From: CAVVSD01 sp963750895 | GTDB lineage: Bacteria; Actinomycetota; Thermoleophilia; Solirubrobacterales; Solirubrobacteraceae | Length of the DNA: 64,000 nt | Direction of reading: 5' to 3' | NCBI GenBank assembly: GCA_963750895.1 | Contig: CAVVSD010000006.1 | Location: 682,001 to 746,000 of the forward strand | Part shown: positions 57,242-64,000 of the stretch, one piece after another | How the letters are laid out: each line of letters begins with the position of its first letter | How positions within the stretch are numbered: the first letter of the stretch is position 1 | Position numbers and translations under genes: made by a program | Notes under the pieces: generated by a model | Told to the model about the DNA's origin: nothing | What the model saw: only the letters and a program-made list of their open reading frames with translations | Database searches by the model: none

Positions 57242-58471
57242 ATGTCCAAGATCCTCACCACTCACGTGGGCAGCCTCATCCGGCCGGACGCGCTCACGCC
57301 CTATCTCGAGAAGATCACCGACCGCGAGCAGTACGACCGGGCGGGATTCGACGCCGAGCTGACCACGTCGGTCGCCGACATCGTGCGCCGCCAGGCCGAC
57401 ATCGGCCTCGACCTCATCGACGACGGCGAGTTCAGCAAGGTCAGCTGGATCACCTACTTCTACGACCGCGTGAGCGGGATCGAGGAGCGGGCGATCGACC
57501 TGGCCGGCATGAACCAGCTCCCCGCCGACCTCGACCGCGAGGCGTTCGCCGAGTACTACGAGGGCCACGACACCGTCCAGGCGATCGAGGTCGGCAAGCG
57601 CAGCGACCTCGTCGAGCACGGCGAGCACGCGGGCGGCACGGCGTCGACGGGCAAGGGCATCCAGTGGGTGTGCACGGGCCCGATCACCTACGACGGCGCC
57701 TCCGTGCAGCGCGACATCGACAACCTCCAGGCGGCGCTGGGCACGGTCGACGTCACCGACGGCTTCCTCCCGGTCGTCGCGCCCGCGAGCGCGTACTGGC
57801 TGGAGAACGAGTTCTACGAGAGCGACGAGGCGTTCGTCTGGGCGCTCGCCGACGCGCTGAGCGTCGAGTACCGCCAGATCGTCGACGCCGGGCTCATGCT
57901 CCAGGTCGACGACGCCGTCATCTGGCACGAGCTCGGGACGCTGCGCCTGAAGGGCAGGTCGACCGAGGACTTCATGCGCTGGGCGAAGGTGCGGATCGAG
58001 GCGACGAACCACGCGCTGAAGGGGATCCCGCCCGAGCGTGTCCGCTACCACGTCTGCTGCGGCAGCTGGCACGGCGCCCACACGACCGACCCGGAGCTGT
58101 CGGAGGTCATCGACCTCGTCCTCGCGGTCAACGCCGGCGCGTACCTCTTCGAGCAGGGCAACCCCGCCCACGAGCACGAGTGGACGATGTGGCGGGACAT
58201 CGACCTGCCGGACGACAAGATCCTCGTGCCGGGCGTCGTGACGCACCACACGCACGTCGTCGAGCATCCCGAGCTCATCGCCCAGCGGCTCGTGCGCCTG
58301 GCGGAGATCGTCGGGCCGGAGCGCGTGCAGGCGGGCACGGACTGCGGCTTCGCGCAGAGCGCGCTGACCCGGCGGGTGCCGGAGTGGACGCAGTGGGCCA
58401 AGCTCGAGGCGCTCGTCGAGGGCGCCCGGATCGCGAGCGAGCGCATGTCCGGCCTGCGGGCGGTGGCGTAG
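57242..58471 (+). CDS. MetE-C-domain-like zinc alkyltransferase, paralogue 2
   Basis: 409 residues from ATG 57242, 7 nt after paralogue 1. Same fold: KILTTHVGSLIRPDALTPYL, LDLIDDGEFSKVSWITYFYD, LMLQVDDAVIWHELGTLRLK; zinc ligands His270, Cys272 (RYHVCCGSWHG) and Cys368 (GTDCGFAQSA). It differs from paralogue 1 by an insertion near residues 85-140 (AGMNQLPADLDREAFAEYYE ...) and an extra Cys next to the ligand. The two proteins may form a heterodimer or handle successive steps. Stop TAG overlaps the next start GTG by one base. Confidence 0.9.
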   Translation: MSKILTTHVGSLIRPDALTPYLEKITDREQYDRAGFDAELTTSVADIVRRQADIGLDLIDDGEFSKVSWITYFYDRVSGIEERAIDLAGMNQLPADLDREAFAEYYEGHDTVQAIEVGKRSDLVEHGEHAGGTASTGKGIQWVCTGPITYDGASVQRDIDNLQAALGTVDVTDGFLPVVAPASAYWLENEFYESDEAFVWALADALSVEYRQIVDAGLMLQVDDAVIWHELGTLRLKGRSTEDFMRWAKVRIEATNHALKGIPPERVRYHVCCGSWHGAHTTDPELSEVIDLVLAVNAGAYLFEQGNPAHEHEWTMWRDIDLPDDKILVPGVVTHHTHVVEHPELIAQRLVRLAEIVGPERVQAGTDCGFAQSALTRRVPEWTQWAKLEALVEGARIASERMSGLRAVA

Positions 58472-59334
58472 TGCGCTTCTCCGTCGGGCAGTTCACGACG
58501 CCGCGGCTCTCGTTCGCCGAGAGCCTCGTCACGTACCGCGAGGCGGGCGCCGAGGGCATCGGCATCGACGCGTCCCTCGCCCTGAAGGACCCCGCCGACG
58601 ACCTCGCGCGGTTCCGCGAGAGCGGCCTGCAGGCGACGTTCTGCATGCCGTCGACGAACAGCCCGTTCGCCGGCAAGCTCGACGAGGGCGAGCGCGACCC
58701 GGCCGTCCGGACCCGGATGATGTGCGACGCCGTCCGCGACATGGCGCGCTACGAGCCCGTGTGCCACGTGCTCGGGACGGGACCGTTCTCGGACCCCGAC
58801 GCGGACTGGGCGACGGCGGTCGCCTCGCTGCGGCAGGCGATCCGCGTCGCGGCCGACCTGGGCCAGAGCGTGGCCTTCGAGCCGCTGCACTCCTCGCTCG
58901 GGCCGGAGTGGTCCTACCTCACCGACCTCCCGACGACCCTCAAGCTCATCGAGGACATCGGCGAGCCCGACGTGGGCGTCCTGTTCGACGTCTGGCACCT
59001 GTGGGACACGCCGGACGTCAAGGAGGTCCTCGCCGCCAACGTCGACCTCGTCTACGGCGTGCACGTCGACGACTGGCGCGACCCGACCCGCAGCTGGGCG
59101 GATCGCGTGCTGCCCGGCGACGGCATCGCGGACGCCGCGGGGCTGCTCGCGGTCCTGCGCGAGGGCGGCTACGACGGCTGGCTGGAGCTGGAGATCTTCT
59201 CCGACGACGGCCTCATGGAGGACGACTTCCCGGACTCGCTGTGGCGCGGTGACCCGGTCGAGCTCATCCGACGCGGCCGCGAGCGCGTCCTCGCGGCCTG
59301 GAACGCAGATCGACAGACGATGGGAGCAGGATGA
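58471..59334 (+). CDS. Sugar phosphate isomerase/epimerase-like TIM barrel, copy A
   Basis: 287 residues from GTG 58471. AP-endonuclease-2/xylose-isomerase-like fold: FSVGQFTTPRLSFAESLVTY, QSVAFEPLHSSLGPEW (metal Glu), VGVLFDVWHLWDTPDVKEVL (metal Asp/His), VDLVYGVHVDDWRDPTRSWA (metal His), GWLELEIFSD (metal Glu). All expected metal ligands are visible. The family isomerises, epimerises or dehydrates hydroxy-keto compounds. Coupled at both ends by overlapping start/stop codons. Confidence 0.9.
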   Translation: MRFSVGQFTTPRLSFAESLVTYREAGAEGIGIDASLALKDPADDLARFRESGLQATFCMPSTNSPFAGKLDEGERDPAVRTRMMCDAVRDMARYEPVCHVLGTGPFSDPDADWATAVASLRQAIRVAADLGQSVAFEPLHSSLGPEWSYLTDLPTTLKLIEDIGEPDVGVLFDVWHLWDTPDVKEVLAANVDLVYGVHVDDWRDPTRSWADRVLPGDGIADAAGLLAVLREGGYDGWLELEIFSDDGLMEDDFPDSLWRGDPVELIRRGRERVLAAWNADRQTMGAG

Positions 59335-60257
59335 CCGCTGGAACCCCCGTGCTGAGCGAGGTCTCGCGCCTCTGCCTCGGCGGCAACGTGTTCGGCTGGA
59401 CGATGTCCGAGGCCGAGTCCTTCGACGTCCTCGACGCGTTCGTGAACGGCGGCGGCAACTTCGTCGACACCGCCGACTCCTACTCGCTCTGGGTCGACGG
59501 GCACGTCGGCGGCGAGTCCGAGGCGATCATCGGCAACTGGATGGCGTCGCGCGGCAACCGCGACGACGTCGTGATCGCGACGAAGTTCGGCCAGGTGCTC
59601 GGCGTGAAGGGCGACGCCGTCACGAAGGCCGTCGACGACTCGCTGCGCCGGCTGCAGACCGACCGCATCGACCTGCTCTACGCGCACATCGACGACGAGT
59701 CCGTCCCGCTCGAGGAGACGCTCGGCGCGATGAACGAGATCGTGAAGGCGGGCAAGGCGCTGACGATCGCCGCCTCCGGCTACTCGGCGGCGCGGCTCGC
59801 CGAGGCGCTGGCGATCTCCGACCGCGAGGGCTGGGCGCGCTACGAGGCGCTGCAGCCGCACTACAACCTCATCGAGCGCGACGCCTACGAGGGCGAGCTG
59901 GAGGAGCTGTGCCGCCGCGAGGGGCTGGCGTGCATCCCGTTCTTCTCGCTCGCGCGCGGGTTCCTCACCGGCAAGTACCGGCCCGGGCAGGAGGCCGAGA
60001 CCAAGCGCGGCGGCTTCGCGTGGACGGAGGAGTGGGACGACCGCTCGCGCGCCGTCATCGCGACGCTCGACGAGGTCGCGGCCGCGCACGGCACGACCGT
60101 CGCCGCGGTCTCGCTGGCATGGCTCGCGCAGCAGCCGAGCGTCCTGTCGCCGATCGCGAGCGCGCGGACGCCCGGGCAGCTCAGCGACCTGCTGCCGATG
60201 CTCGAGCTGGAGCTCACCGACGACGAGCTGGCGAAGCTGCAGGCGGCCGGGGCATGA
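59331..60257 (+). CDS. Aldo/keto reductase
   Basis: 308 residues; ATG 59331 overlaps the previous stop. AKR TIM barrel with catalytic tetrad segments: FVDTADSYSLWVDGH (Asp and Tyr), VIATKFGQV (Lys), DLLYAHIDDESVPLEE (here His is in LLYAHID, as expected). LQPHYNLIERDAYEGELEEL and IPFFSLARGFLTGKYRPGQE are typical of the YghZ/YajO-like group using NADPH. It would reduce a ketone or aldehyde produced or needed in the pathway. Confidence 0.93.
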   Translation: MTAGTPVLSEVSRLCLGGNVFGWTMSEAESFDVLDAFVNGGGNFVDTADSYSLWVDGHVGGESEAIIGNWMASRGNRDDVVIATKFGQVLGVKGDAVTKAVDDSLRRLQTDRIDLLYAHIDDESVPLEETLGAMNEIVKAGKALTIAASGYSAARLAEALAISDREGWARYEALQPHYNLIERDAYEGELEELCRREGLACIPFFSLARGFLTGKYRPGQEAETKRGGFAWTEEWDDRSRAVIATLDEVAAAHGTTVAAVSLAWLAQQPSVLSPIASARTPGQLSDLLPMLELELTDDELAKLQAAGA

Positions 60258-61129
60258 GCTCGGGCGACCGCAACCTCGTGCTGTGGGCCGGCTGCGTGAT
60301 GAAGCGCGACCTGTTCGCGCGGGCCGAGGCCGCGGTCGCCGGCGGCTTCTCCTGCATGTCGGTCATCTGCGGCGACCTCGTCGCCCACGAGCGCGCCGGT
60401 GGCTCGGTGCGCGAGCTGGCGCGCGAGCTCGAGACGCGCGGCGCGCCGATCCCGATCCTCGACCCGTTCCTGGCCTGGTACCCGGGGTGGACGGGGACGC
60501 AGATGACCGGCTTCCAGGGCGACTCGCAGAACATCGACGCCGACACGGTGCTGCGCTACGCGGAGGAGGTCGGGGCGCGATCGCTCTCCGTCCTCACGCC
60601 GTTCCACGGCACGCCGGCGCCGCGCGAGCAGGTCCTCGACGCGCTCGGGCGCTTCGCCGACCGGGCCGCCGCGATCGACCTGCGGCTGCACATCGAGGTC
60701 ATCCCGACGTCGATGTCGCCGGACCTGGCGAGCGGCTGGGACATGGTGCAGGGCGTCGGGCGCGAGAACGTCGGCCTCGTCCTCGACACGTTCCACCTCG
60801 GCCGCAGCGGCACGACGGCGGAGGAGCTGTCGGCCATCCCCGGGGACCGCATCTTCCACGTCCAGCTCTGCGACGCGCCGCGCGAGCCGCGCATGGCCGA
60901 CTACTTCGAGGAGGCCGTGACGATCCGCGACTTCGCGGGCGACGGCGAGCTCGGGGTGCTCGAGATGGCGCGGTGCCTGGACGAGATGGGGGCGCTGAAC
61001 GACGTCGGGCCCGAGGTGTTCTCGGCCGAGATCGACGCGATGACCCCGGCCGAGGTGGGGCAGCTCTGCCGGGCGAAGACGGACCACTTCCTTGCGGCGG
61101 TCGGGGGGGCATATGAGCGGAGTGCTTGA
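60254..61129 (+). CDS. Sugar phosphate isomerase/epimerase-like TIM barrel, copy B
   Basis: 291 residues; ATG 60254 overlaps the AKR stop. AP_endonuc_2-like fold: NLVLWAGCVMKRDLFARAEA, LRLHIEVIPTSM (metal Glu), VGLVLDTFHLGRSGTTAEEL (metal Asp/His), RIFHVQLCDAPREPR (metal His), DVGPEVFSAEIDAMTPAEVG. Only distantly similar to copy A, so the two probably catalyse different steps. Its 3' end overlaps livG by 17 nt. Confidence 0.88.
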   Translation: MSSGDRNLVLWAGCVMKRDLFARAEAAVAGGFSCMSVICGDLVAHERAGGSVRELARELETRGAPIPILDPFLAWYPGWTGTQMTGFQGDSQNIDADTVLRYAEEVGARSLSVLTPFHGTPAPREQVLDALGRFADRAAAIDLRLHIEVIPTSMSPDLASGWDMVQGVGRENVGLVLDTFHLGRSGTTAEELSAIPGDRIFHVQLCDAPREPRMADYFEEAVTIRDFAGDGELGVLEMARCLDEMGALNDVGPEVFSAEIDAMTPAEVGQLCRAKTDHFLAAVGGAYERSA

Positions 61130-61895
61130 GACGCAGGGCCTGTCGGTGAGCTTCGGCGGCGTGCACGCGCTCGTCGACGTCGACCTCGAGGTGCCCCAGG
61201 GCATGCTGGTCGGGCTCATCGGCCCCAACGGCGCCGGCAAGACGACGTTCATCGACGCGATCAGCGGCTTCGTCGGATGCCGCGGCAAGATCGTGCTCGG
61301 CGGCAAGGACATCTCGCGCGCGCGCCCGCACGTGCGCGCGGACATGGGTCTCGCGCGGACGTGGCAGAGCATCGAGCTCTTCGACGACCTGACCGTCGAG
61401 GAGAACCTCGAGGTCGTGGCCAAGCCGGAGTCGATGTGGTCGGTGGTCAAGGAGGTCGTCGGCCGCAGTGCGGCGGCGACGTCGACCGCGATGGAGGTGC
61501 TCACCCGCGTCGGCCTCCAGGACGTCGCGGACGCGATGCCCAGCGACCTGTCCCAGGGCCAGCGCAAGCTCGTCGGCGTGGCCCGCGCGCTGGCCTCCGA
61601 GCCGCAGCTCGTGTGCATGGACGAGCCCGCCGCCGGGCTCGACACGGCCGAGAGCGAGGCGCTCGGCCACCAGCTGCGCGCGAGCGTCAGCGACTCGATG
61701 GCGATGCTGCTCGTCGACCACGACATGGGGCTCGTGCTCGGCGTGAGCGACTACGTCTACGTCCTCGAGTTCGGCAAGGTCATCGCGCACGGCAAGCCGG
61801 ACGACGTCCGCAGCGACCCGGCGGTCATCGCCGCGTACCTGGGCAGCGGCAACGTGAAGCAGATCCAGGAGGAGATCCGGGAGGAGTCGACGTGA
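61113..61895 (+). CDS. livG: LivG-like ABC transporter ATPase
   Basis: 260 residues from ATG 61113. Walker A GPNGAGKTTFIDAISG, Q-loop GLARTWQSIELFDDLTVEEN, signature DLSQGQRKLVGVARALASEP, Walker B LVCMDEPAAGLDT, H-loop LLVDHDMGLV and the LivG-type C-terminus with YLGSGN. It energises the fused permease. Its neighbour LivF starts inside its stop (GTGA). Confidence 0.95.
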   Translation: MSGVLETQGLSVSFGGVHALVDVDLEVPQGMLVGLIGPNGAGKTTFIDAISGFVGCRGKIVLGGKDISRARPHVRADMGLARTWQSIELFDDLTVEENLEVVAKPESMWSVVKEVVGRSAAATSTAMEVLTRVGLQDVADAMPSDLSQGQRKLVGVARALASEPQLVCMDEPAAGLDTAESEALGHQLRASVSDSMAMLLVDHDMGLVLGVSDYVYVLEFGKVIAHGKPDDVRSDPAVIAAYLGSGNVKQIQEEIREEST

Positions 61896-62629
61896 GCGAT
61901 CCGATCCTCGCGATCGAGGACATGACGTCCGGCTACGACAACGCCGCGGTCGTGCGCGACATGAACCTGACCGTCGCGCCGGGCGAGGTCGTCGCGCTGC
62001 TCGGCGCCAACGGCGCGGGCAAGACCACGACGCTGCGCACCATCTCGGGCGTGATCCGGCCGATGGCGGGCGACGTGCGCTTCGCGGGCGAGGACATGGT
62101 CTCGATCTCGCCGCCGATGCGCGCCCGCATGGGCATCGCCCACGTGCCCGAGGGCCGCGGGATCTTCTTCGGCCTCACGGTCGCCGAGCACTTCCGCCTG
62201 ACGTACCGGGGCGAGCAGCTCGAGCCGGAGATCGCCTACAGCTACTTCCCGGCGCTGCGCGAGCTGCAGAACCGGCGGGCGGGCCTCCTGTCCGGCGGCG
62301 AGCAGCAGATGCTGGCGGTCGGCCGCGCGCTCGCGCGCCGTCCGAAGGTCCTCCTGCTCGACGAGCTCAGCCTCGGCCTGGCGCCGGTCATCGTCGAGCG
62401 GCTGCTGCCCGTCGTGCGCAAGTTCGCCCTGGAGGACGGCTGCGCCGTCCTGCTCGTGGAGCAGCACGTCAACCTCGCGCTGGAGGTCGCCGACCGCGGC
62501 TACATCCTGTCGCACGGCGAGGTCATGGCGCACCGCAGCGCCGAGGAGCTCCGCGGCGACCAGGGTCTGCTCGTGGCGAGCTACCTGGGCGAGCAGCAGG
62601 CGACGCCGGACGTCATCGCGTCAGACTGA
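61892..62629 (+). CDS. livF: LivF-like ABC transporter ATPase
   Basis: 245 residues from GTG 61892. Walker A GANGAGKTTTLRTISG, Q-loop region IAHVPEGRGIFFGLTVAEHF typical of LivF, signature LLSGGEQQMLAVGRALARRP, Walker B VLLLDELSLGLAP, H-loop LLVEQHVNLAL. Forms the second half of the ATPase dimer with LivG. Confidence 0.95.
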   Translation: MSDPILAIEDMTSGYDNAAVVRDMNLTVAPGEVVALLGANGAGKTTTLRTISGVIRPMAGDVRFAGEDMVSISPPMRARMGIAHVPEGRGIFFGLTVAEHFRLTYRGEQLEPEIAYSYFPALRELQNRRAGLLSGGEQQMLAVGRALARRPKVLLLDELSLGLAPVIVERLLPVVRKFALEDGCAVLLVEQHVNLALEVADRGYILSHGEVMAHRSAEELRGDQGLLVASYLGEQQATPDVIASD

Positions 62630-62634
62630 CGCCC

Positions 62635-63612
62635 ATGGGGACGATCGAGACGGCGCGCGGCCCGATCGCGAGCGATCGGCTGGGGCCGACGCTCATGCAC
62701 GAGCACGTCTTCGTCATCGATCTCGCGCTCGAGGCGAGCTTCGACACGGACTTCGACGAGGAGCCCGCCGTCGTGAACGCGGTGCGGCGGCTCACCGAGC
62801 TGAAGGCCGCGGGCATCGACACGATCGTCGACCCGACGGTCCTGGGCATCGGGCGCAACCCGCCGCTCGTGCAGCGCGTCGCCGAGCAGGTCGACCTCAA
62901 CATCGTCCTGGCGACGGGGGTCTTCACGACGAACGAGCTGCCGCAGTACTTCCACTACCGCCACATGCTGCGACCGCCGGAGCAGGGCGACGTGCTCGTC
63001 GAGCTGTTCGTGCGCGACATCCGCGAGGGGATCAAGGGGACCGACGGCGCCAAGGCCGCGATCCTGAAGTGCGCGATCGACACGCCCGGGCTCACGGCGG
63101 ACGTCGAGCGCGTGCTGCGCGCGACGGCCGTCGCGCATCGCGAGACGGGCGTGCCGATCACGACGCACACCGACGCCGCCGGCCGCGGCGGCCTGGAGCA
63201 GCAGCGGATCCTCGCCGAGGAGGGCGTCGACCTGTCGCGCGTGATCATCGGCCACTGCGGCGACACGGGCGACATCGACTACCTCGAGGAGCTCCTGCGC
63301 AACGGCTCGCTGCTCGGGCTCGACCGGTTCGGCGCCGACCGCTACATGCCCGTCGACGACCGCATCGCGATGGTGCTCGAGCTCTGCGAGCGCGGCTGGG
63401 CGGACCGGCTGACCCTGTCCCAGGACGCGGACACCTTCAACGTCCTGTTCGCGCCCGAGTGGGCGAAGCAGACCCATCCGCGCTGGCGCTACGAGCTCAT
63501 CCCGCTCGAGGTGCTGCCGGAGCTGCGCGAGCGCGGGATGCCGGAGGAGACGATCCGGACGATGATGGTCGACACGCCGCGCCGGCTGCTCGACCACCCG
63601 GGTGGATACTGA
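62635..63612 (+). CDS. Phosphotriesterase-family metallohydrolase / lactonase
   Basis: 325 residues from ATG 62635. The amidohydrolase-fold site is complete: HEHV (first H-x-H), the Lys expected to be carboxylated in AAILKCAID, His in ITTHTDAAGRG, His in VIIGHCGDTGDIDYLEELLR, and Asp in LTLSQDADTF. The family ranges from organophosphate hydrolases to lactonases and carboxylic-ester or amide hydrolases; a lactone product of the operon's chemistry is a reasonable target but not proven. 5 nt after livF. Confidence 0.92.
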   Translation: MGTIETARGPIASDRLGPTLMHEHVFVIDLALEASFDTDFDEEPAVVNAVRRLTELKAAGIDTIVDPTVLGIGRNPPLVQRVAEQVDLNIVLATGVFTTNELPQYFHYRHMLRPPEQGDVLVELFVRDIREGIKGTDGAKAAILKCAIDTPGLTADVERVLRATAVAHRETGVPITTHTDAAGRGGLEQQRILAEEGVDLSRVIIGHCGDTGDIDYLEELLRNGSLLGLDRFGADRYMPVDDRIAMVLELCERGWADRLTLSQDADTFNVLFAPEWAKQTHPRWRYELIPLEVLPELRERGMPEETIRTMMVDTPRRLLDHPGGY

Positions 63613-63616
63613 GCGG

Positions 63617-64000
63617 GTGGAGCTCGTCGCGATCGGCCATGTGCAGTCGCCGCTGACGGACCGCGCGTCCGCGCCGAAGCAGGGCGACGAGGGGGCACCG
63701 GAGGCATGGGTCGTGTTCGAGCCGAACATGGGCGAGGCGCTCTCCGGACTGGCGGCCGGCGACGACGTCCTGCTGCTCACGTGGCTGGACCGGGCCGACC
63801 GCGCCGTCCTGAGCGTCCATCCCCGCGACGACCGCTCGCGCCCGACGACGCGGCGTGTTCGCGACGCGGTCGCCGGACCGCCCGAACCCGATCGGGCTGC
63901 ACCGCGTGCGCGTGGTGGAGGTCGACGGCCTGCGGCTGCGGGTGCACGACCTCGAGGCGCTCGACGGGACCCCGGTCGTCGACGTCAAGCCCGTGCTGCG
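63617..64000 (+). CDS. trmO: TrmO/TsaA-like SAM-dependent tRNA methyltransferase, cut by window edge, frameshifted
   Basis: GTG 63617. VAIGHVQSPLTDRASAPKQG, VVFEPNMGEALSGLAAGDDV, LLLTWLDRADRAVLSVHPRD and, after one extra C at 63851, GVFATRSPDRPNPIGLHRVR, VVEVDGLRLRVHDLEALDGT, PVVDVKPVL. The SPDRPNPIGL box is diagnostic. TrmO adds the N6-methyl group on t6A37 of threonine tRNAs. Actinobacterial TrmO-like proteins also occur in metabolic clusters, so its role at the end of this operon is open. Confidence 0.9.
   Translation, partial: MELVAIGHVQSPLTDRASAPKQGDEGAPEAWVVFEPNMGEALSGLAAGDDVLLLTWLDRADRAVLSVHPRDDRSRPTTRRVRDAVAGPPEPDRAAPRARGGGRRPAAAGARPRGARRDPGRRRQARAA

Overview
The window is about 64 kb of very high-GC DNA with GTG and ATGA/GTGA-coupled starts, a strong bias for G/C in third codon positions, lipoproteins with classical lipoboxes, and no mobile elements or CRISPR. 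It reads like the chromosome of a high-GC actinobacterium. The long secreted beta-propeller and pentapeptide proteins and the arginine-rich secreted C-termini suggest the Thermoleophilia/Solirubrobacterales side, but that placement is inference.

Layout. 0-7.2 kb: a zinc-hook AAA ATPase (cut by the left edge), then a GntR regulator divergent from an iron-type alcohol dehydrogenase / Baeyer-Villiger monooxygenase / glutamine-synthetase-like operon. 7.3-13.7 kb: a lipoprotein, an ArsR-AHSA1 pair behind a clear palindrome, tandem epoxide hydrolases, an orphan LuxR response regulator and a secreted protein. 13.8-20.8 kb: a PLP decarboxylase, a siderophore-binding lipoprotein behind an iron box, a DUF2461 protein, a PolX-PHP protein whose polymerase site is destroyed, and an XRE regulator. 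20.8-27.3 kb: an envelope module made of an OmpR/histidine kinase pair divergent from a VanY-like carboxypeptidase, a lipoprotein, an HlyD-like adaptor and a MacB-type ABC exporter. 27.5-32.5 kb: a DszC-like flavin monooxygenase, a methyltransferase, a metallo-beta-lactamase hydrolase and two tandem YhgE/DUF3533-like membrane proteins. 32.7-40.4 kb: two giant translationally coupled exported proteins, one Tat and one Sec. 40.3-46 kb: a NarL/LuxR two-component system divergent from an FtsX-type ABC exporter. 46.7-52.3 kb: a damaged tRNA-Met, a DenD-like dehydrogenase, a ZIP-like transporter, an internally deleted oxidoreductase, a subtilase, RidA, an enolase-superfamily enzyme and a GntR/FCD regulator.

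52.3-64 kb: the most interesting part. A long, tightly packed operon carries a complete branched-chain-amino-acid-type ABC importer (binding lipoprotein, fused LivH-LivM permease, LivG, LivF). Between the transport genes lie two MetE-like zinc alkyltransferase paralogues, two xylose-isomerase-like TIM barrels and an aldo/keto reductase; a phosphotriesterase-like hydrolase and a TrmO homologue follow. A perfect palindrome (TGGTATACCA) and a consensus-like promoter sit between the operon and the divergent GntR gene. It looks like an uptake-and-catabolism system for an unidentified compound, possibly one handled by thiol or alkyl transfer.

Quality caveat. At least 18 genes are interrupted by single-base frameshifts across which the conserved protein continues in another frame. 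They are dense at 30-46 kb and nearly absent from the 52.5-63.6 kb operon. Several are restored by removing one G or C, and a tRNA lacks about 6-7 bases. I read most of these as assembly or sequencing errors rather than true decay, and give coordinates that span the breaks.
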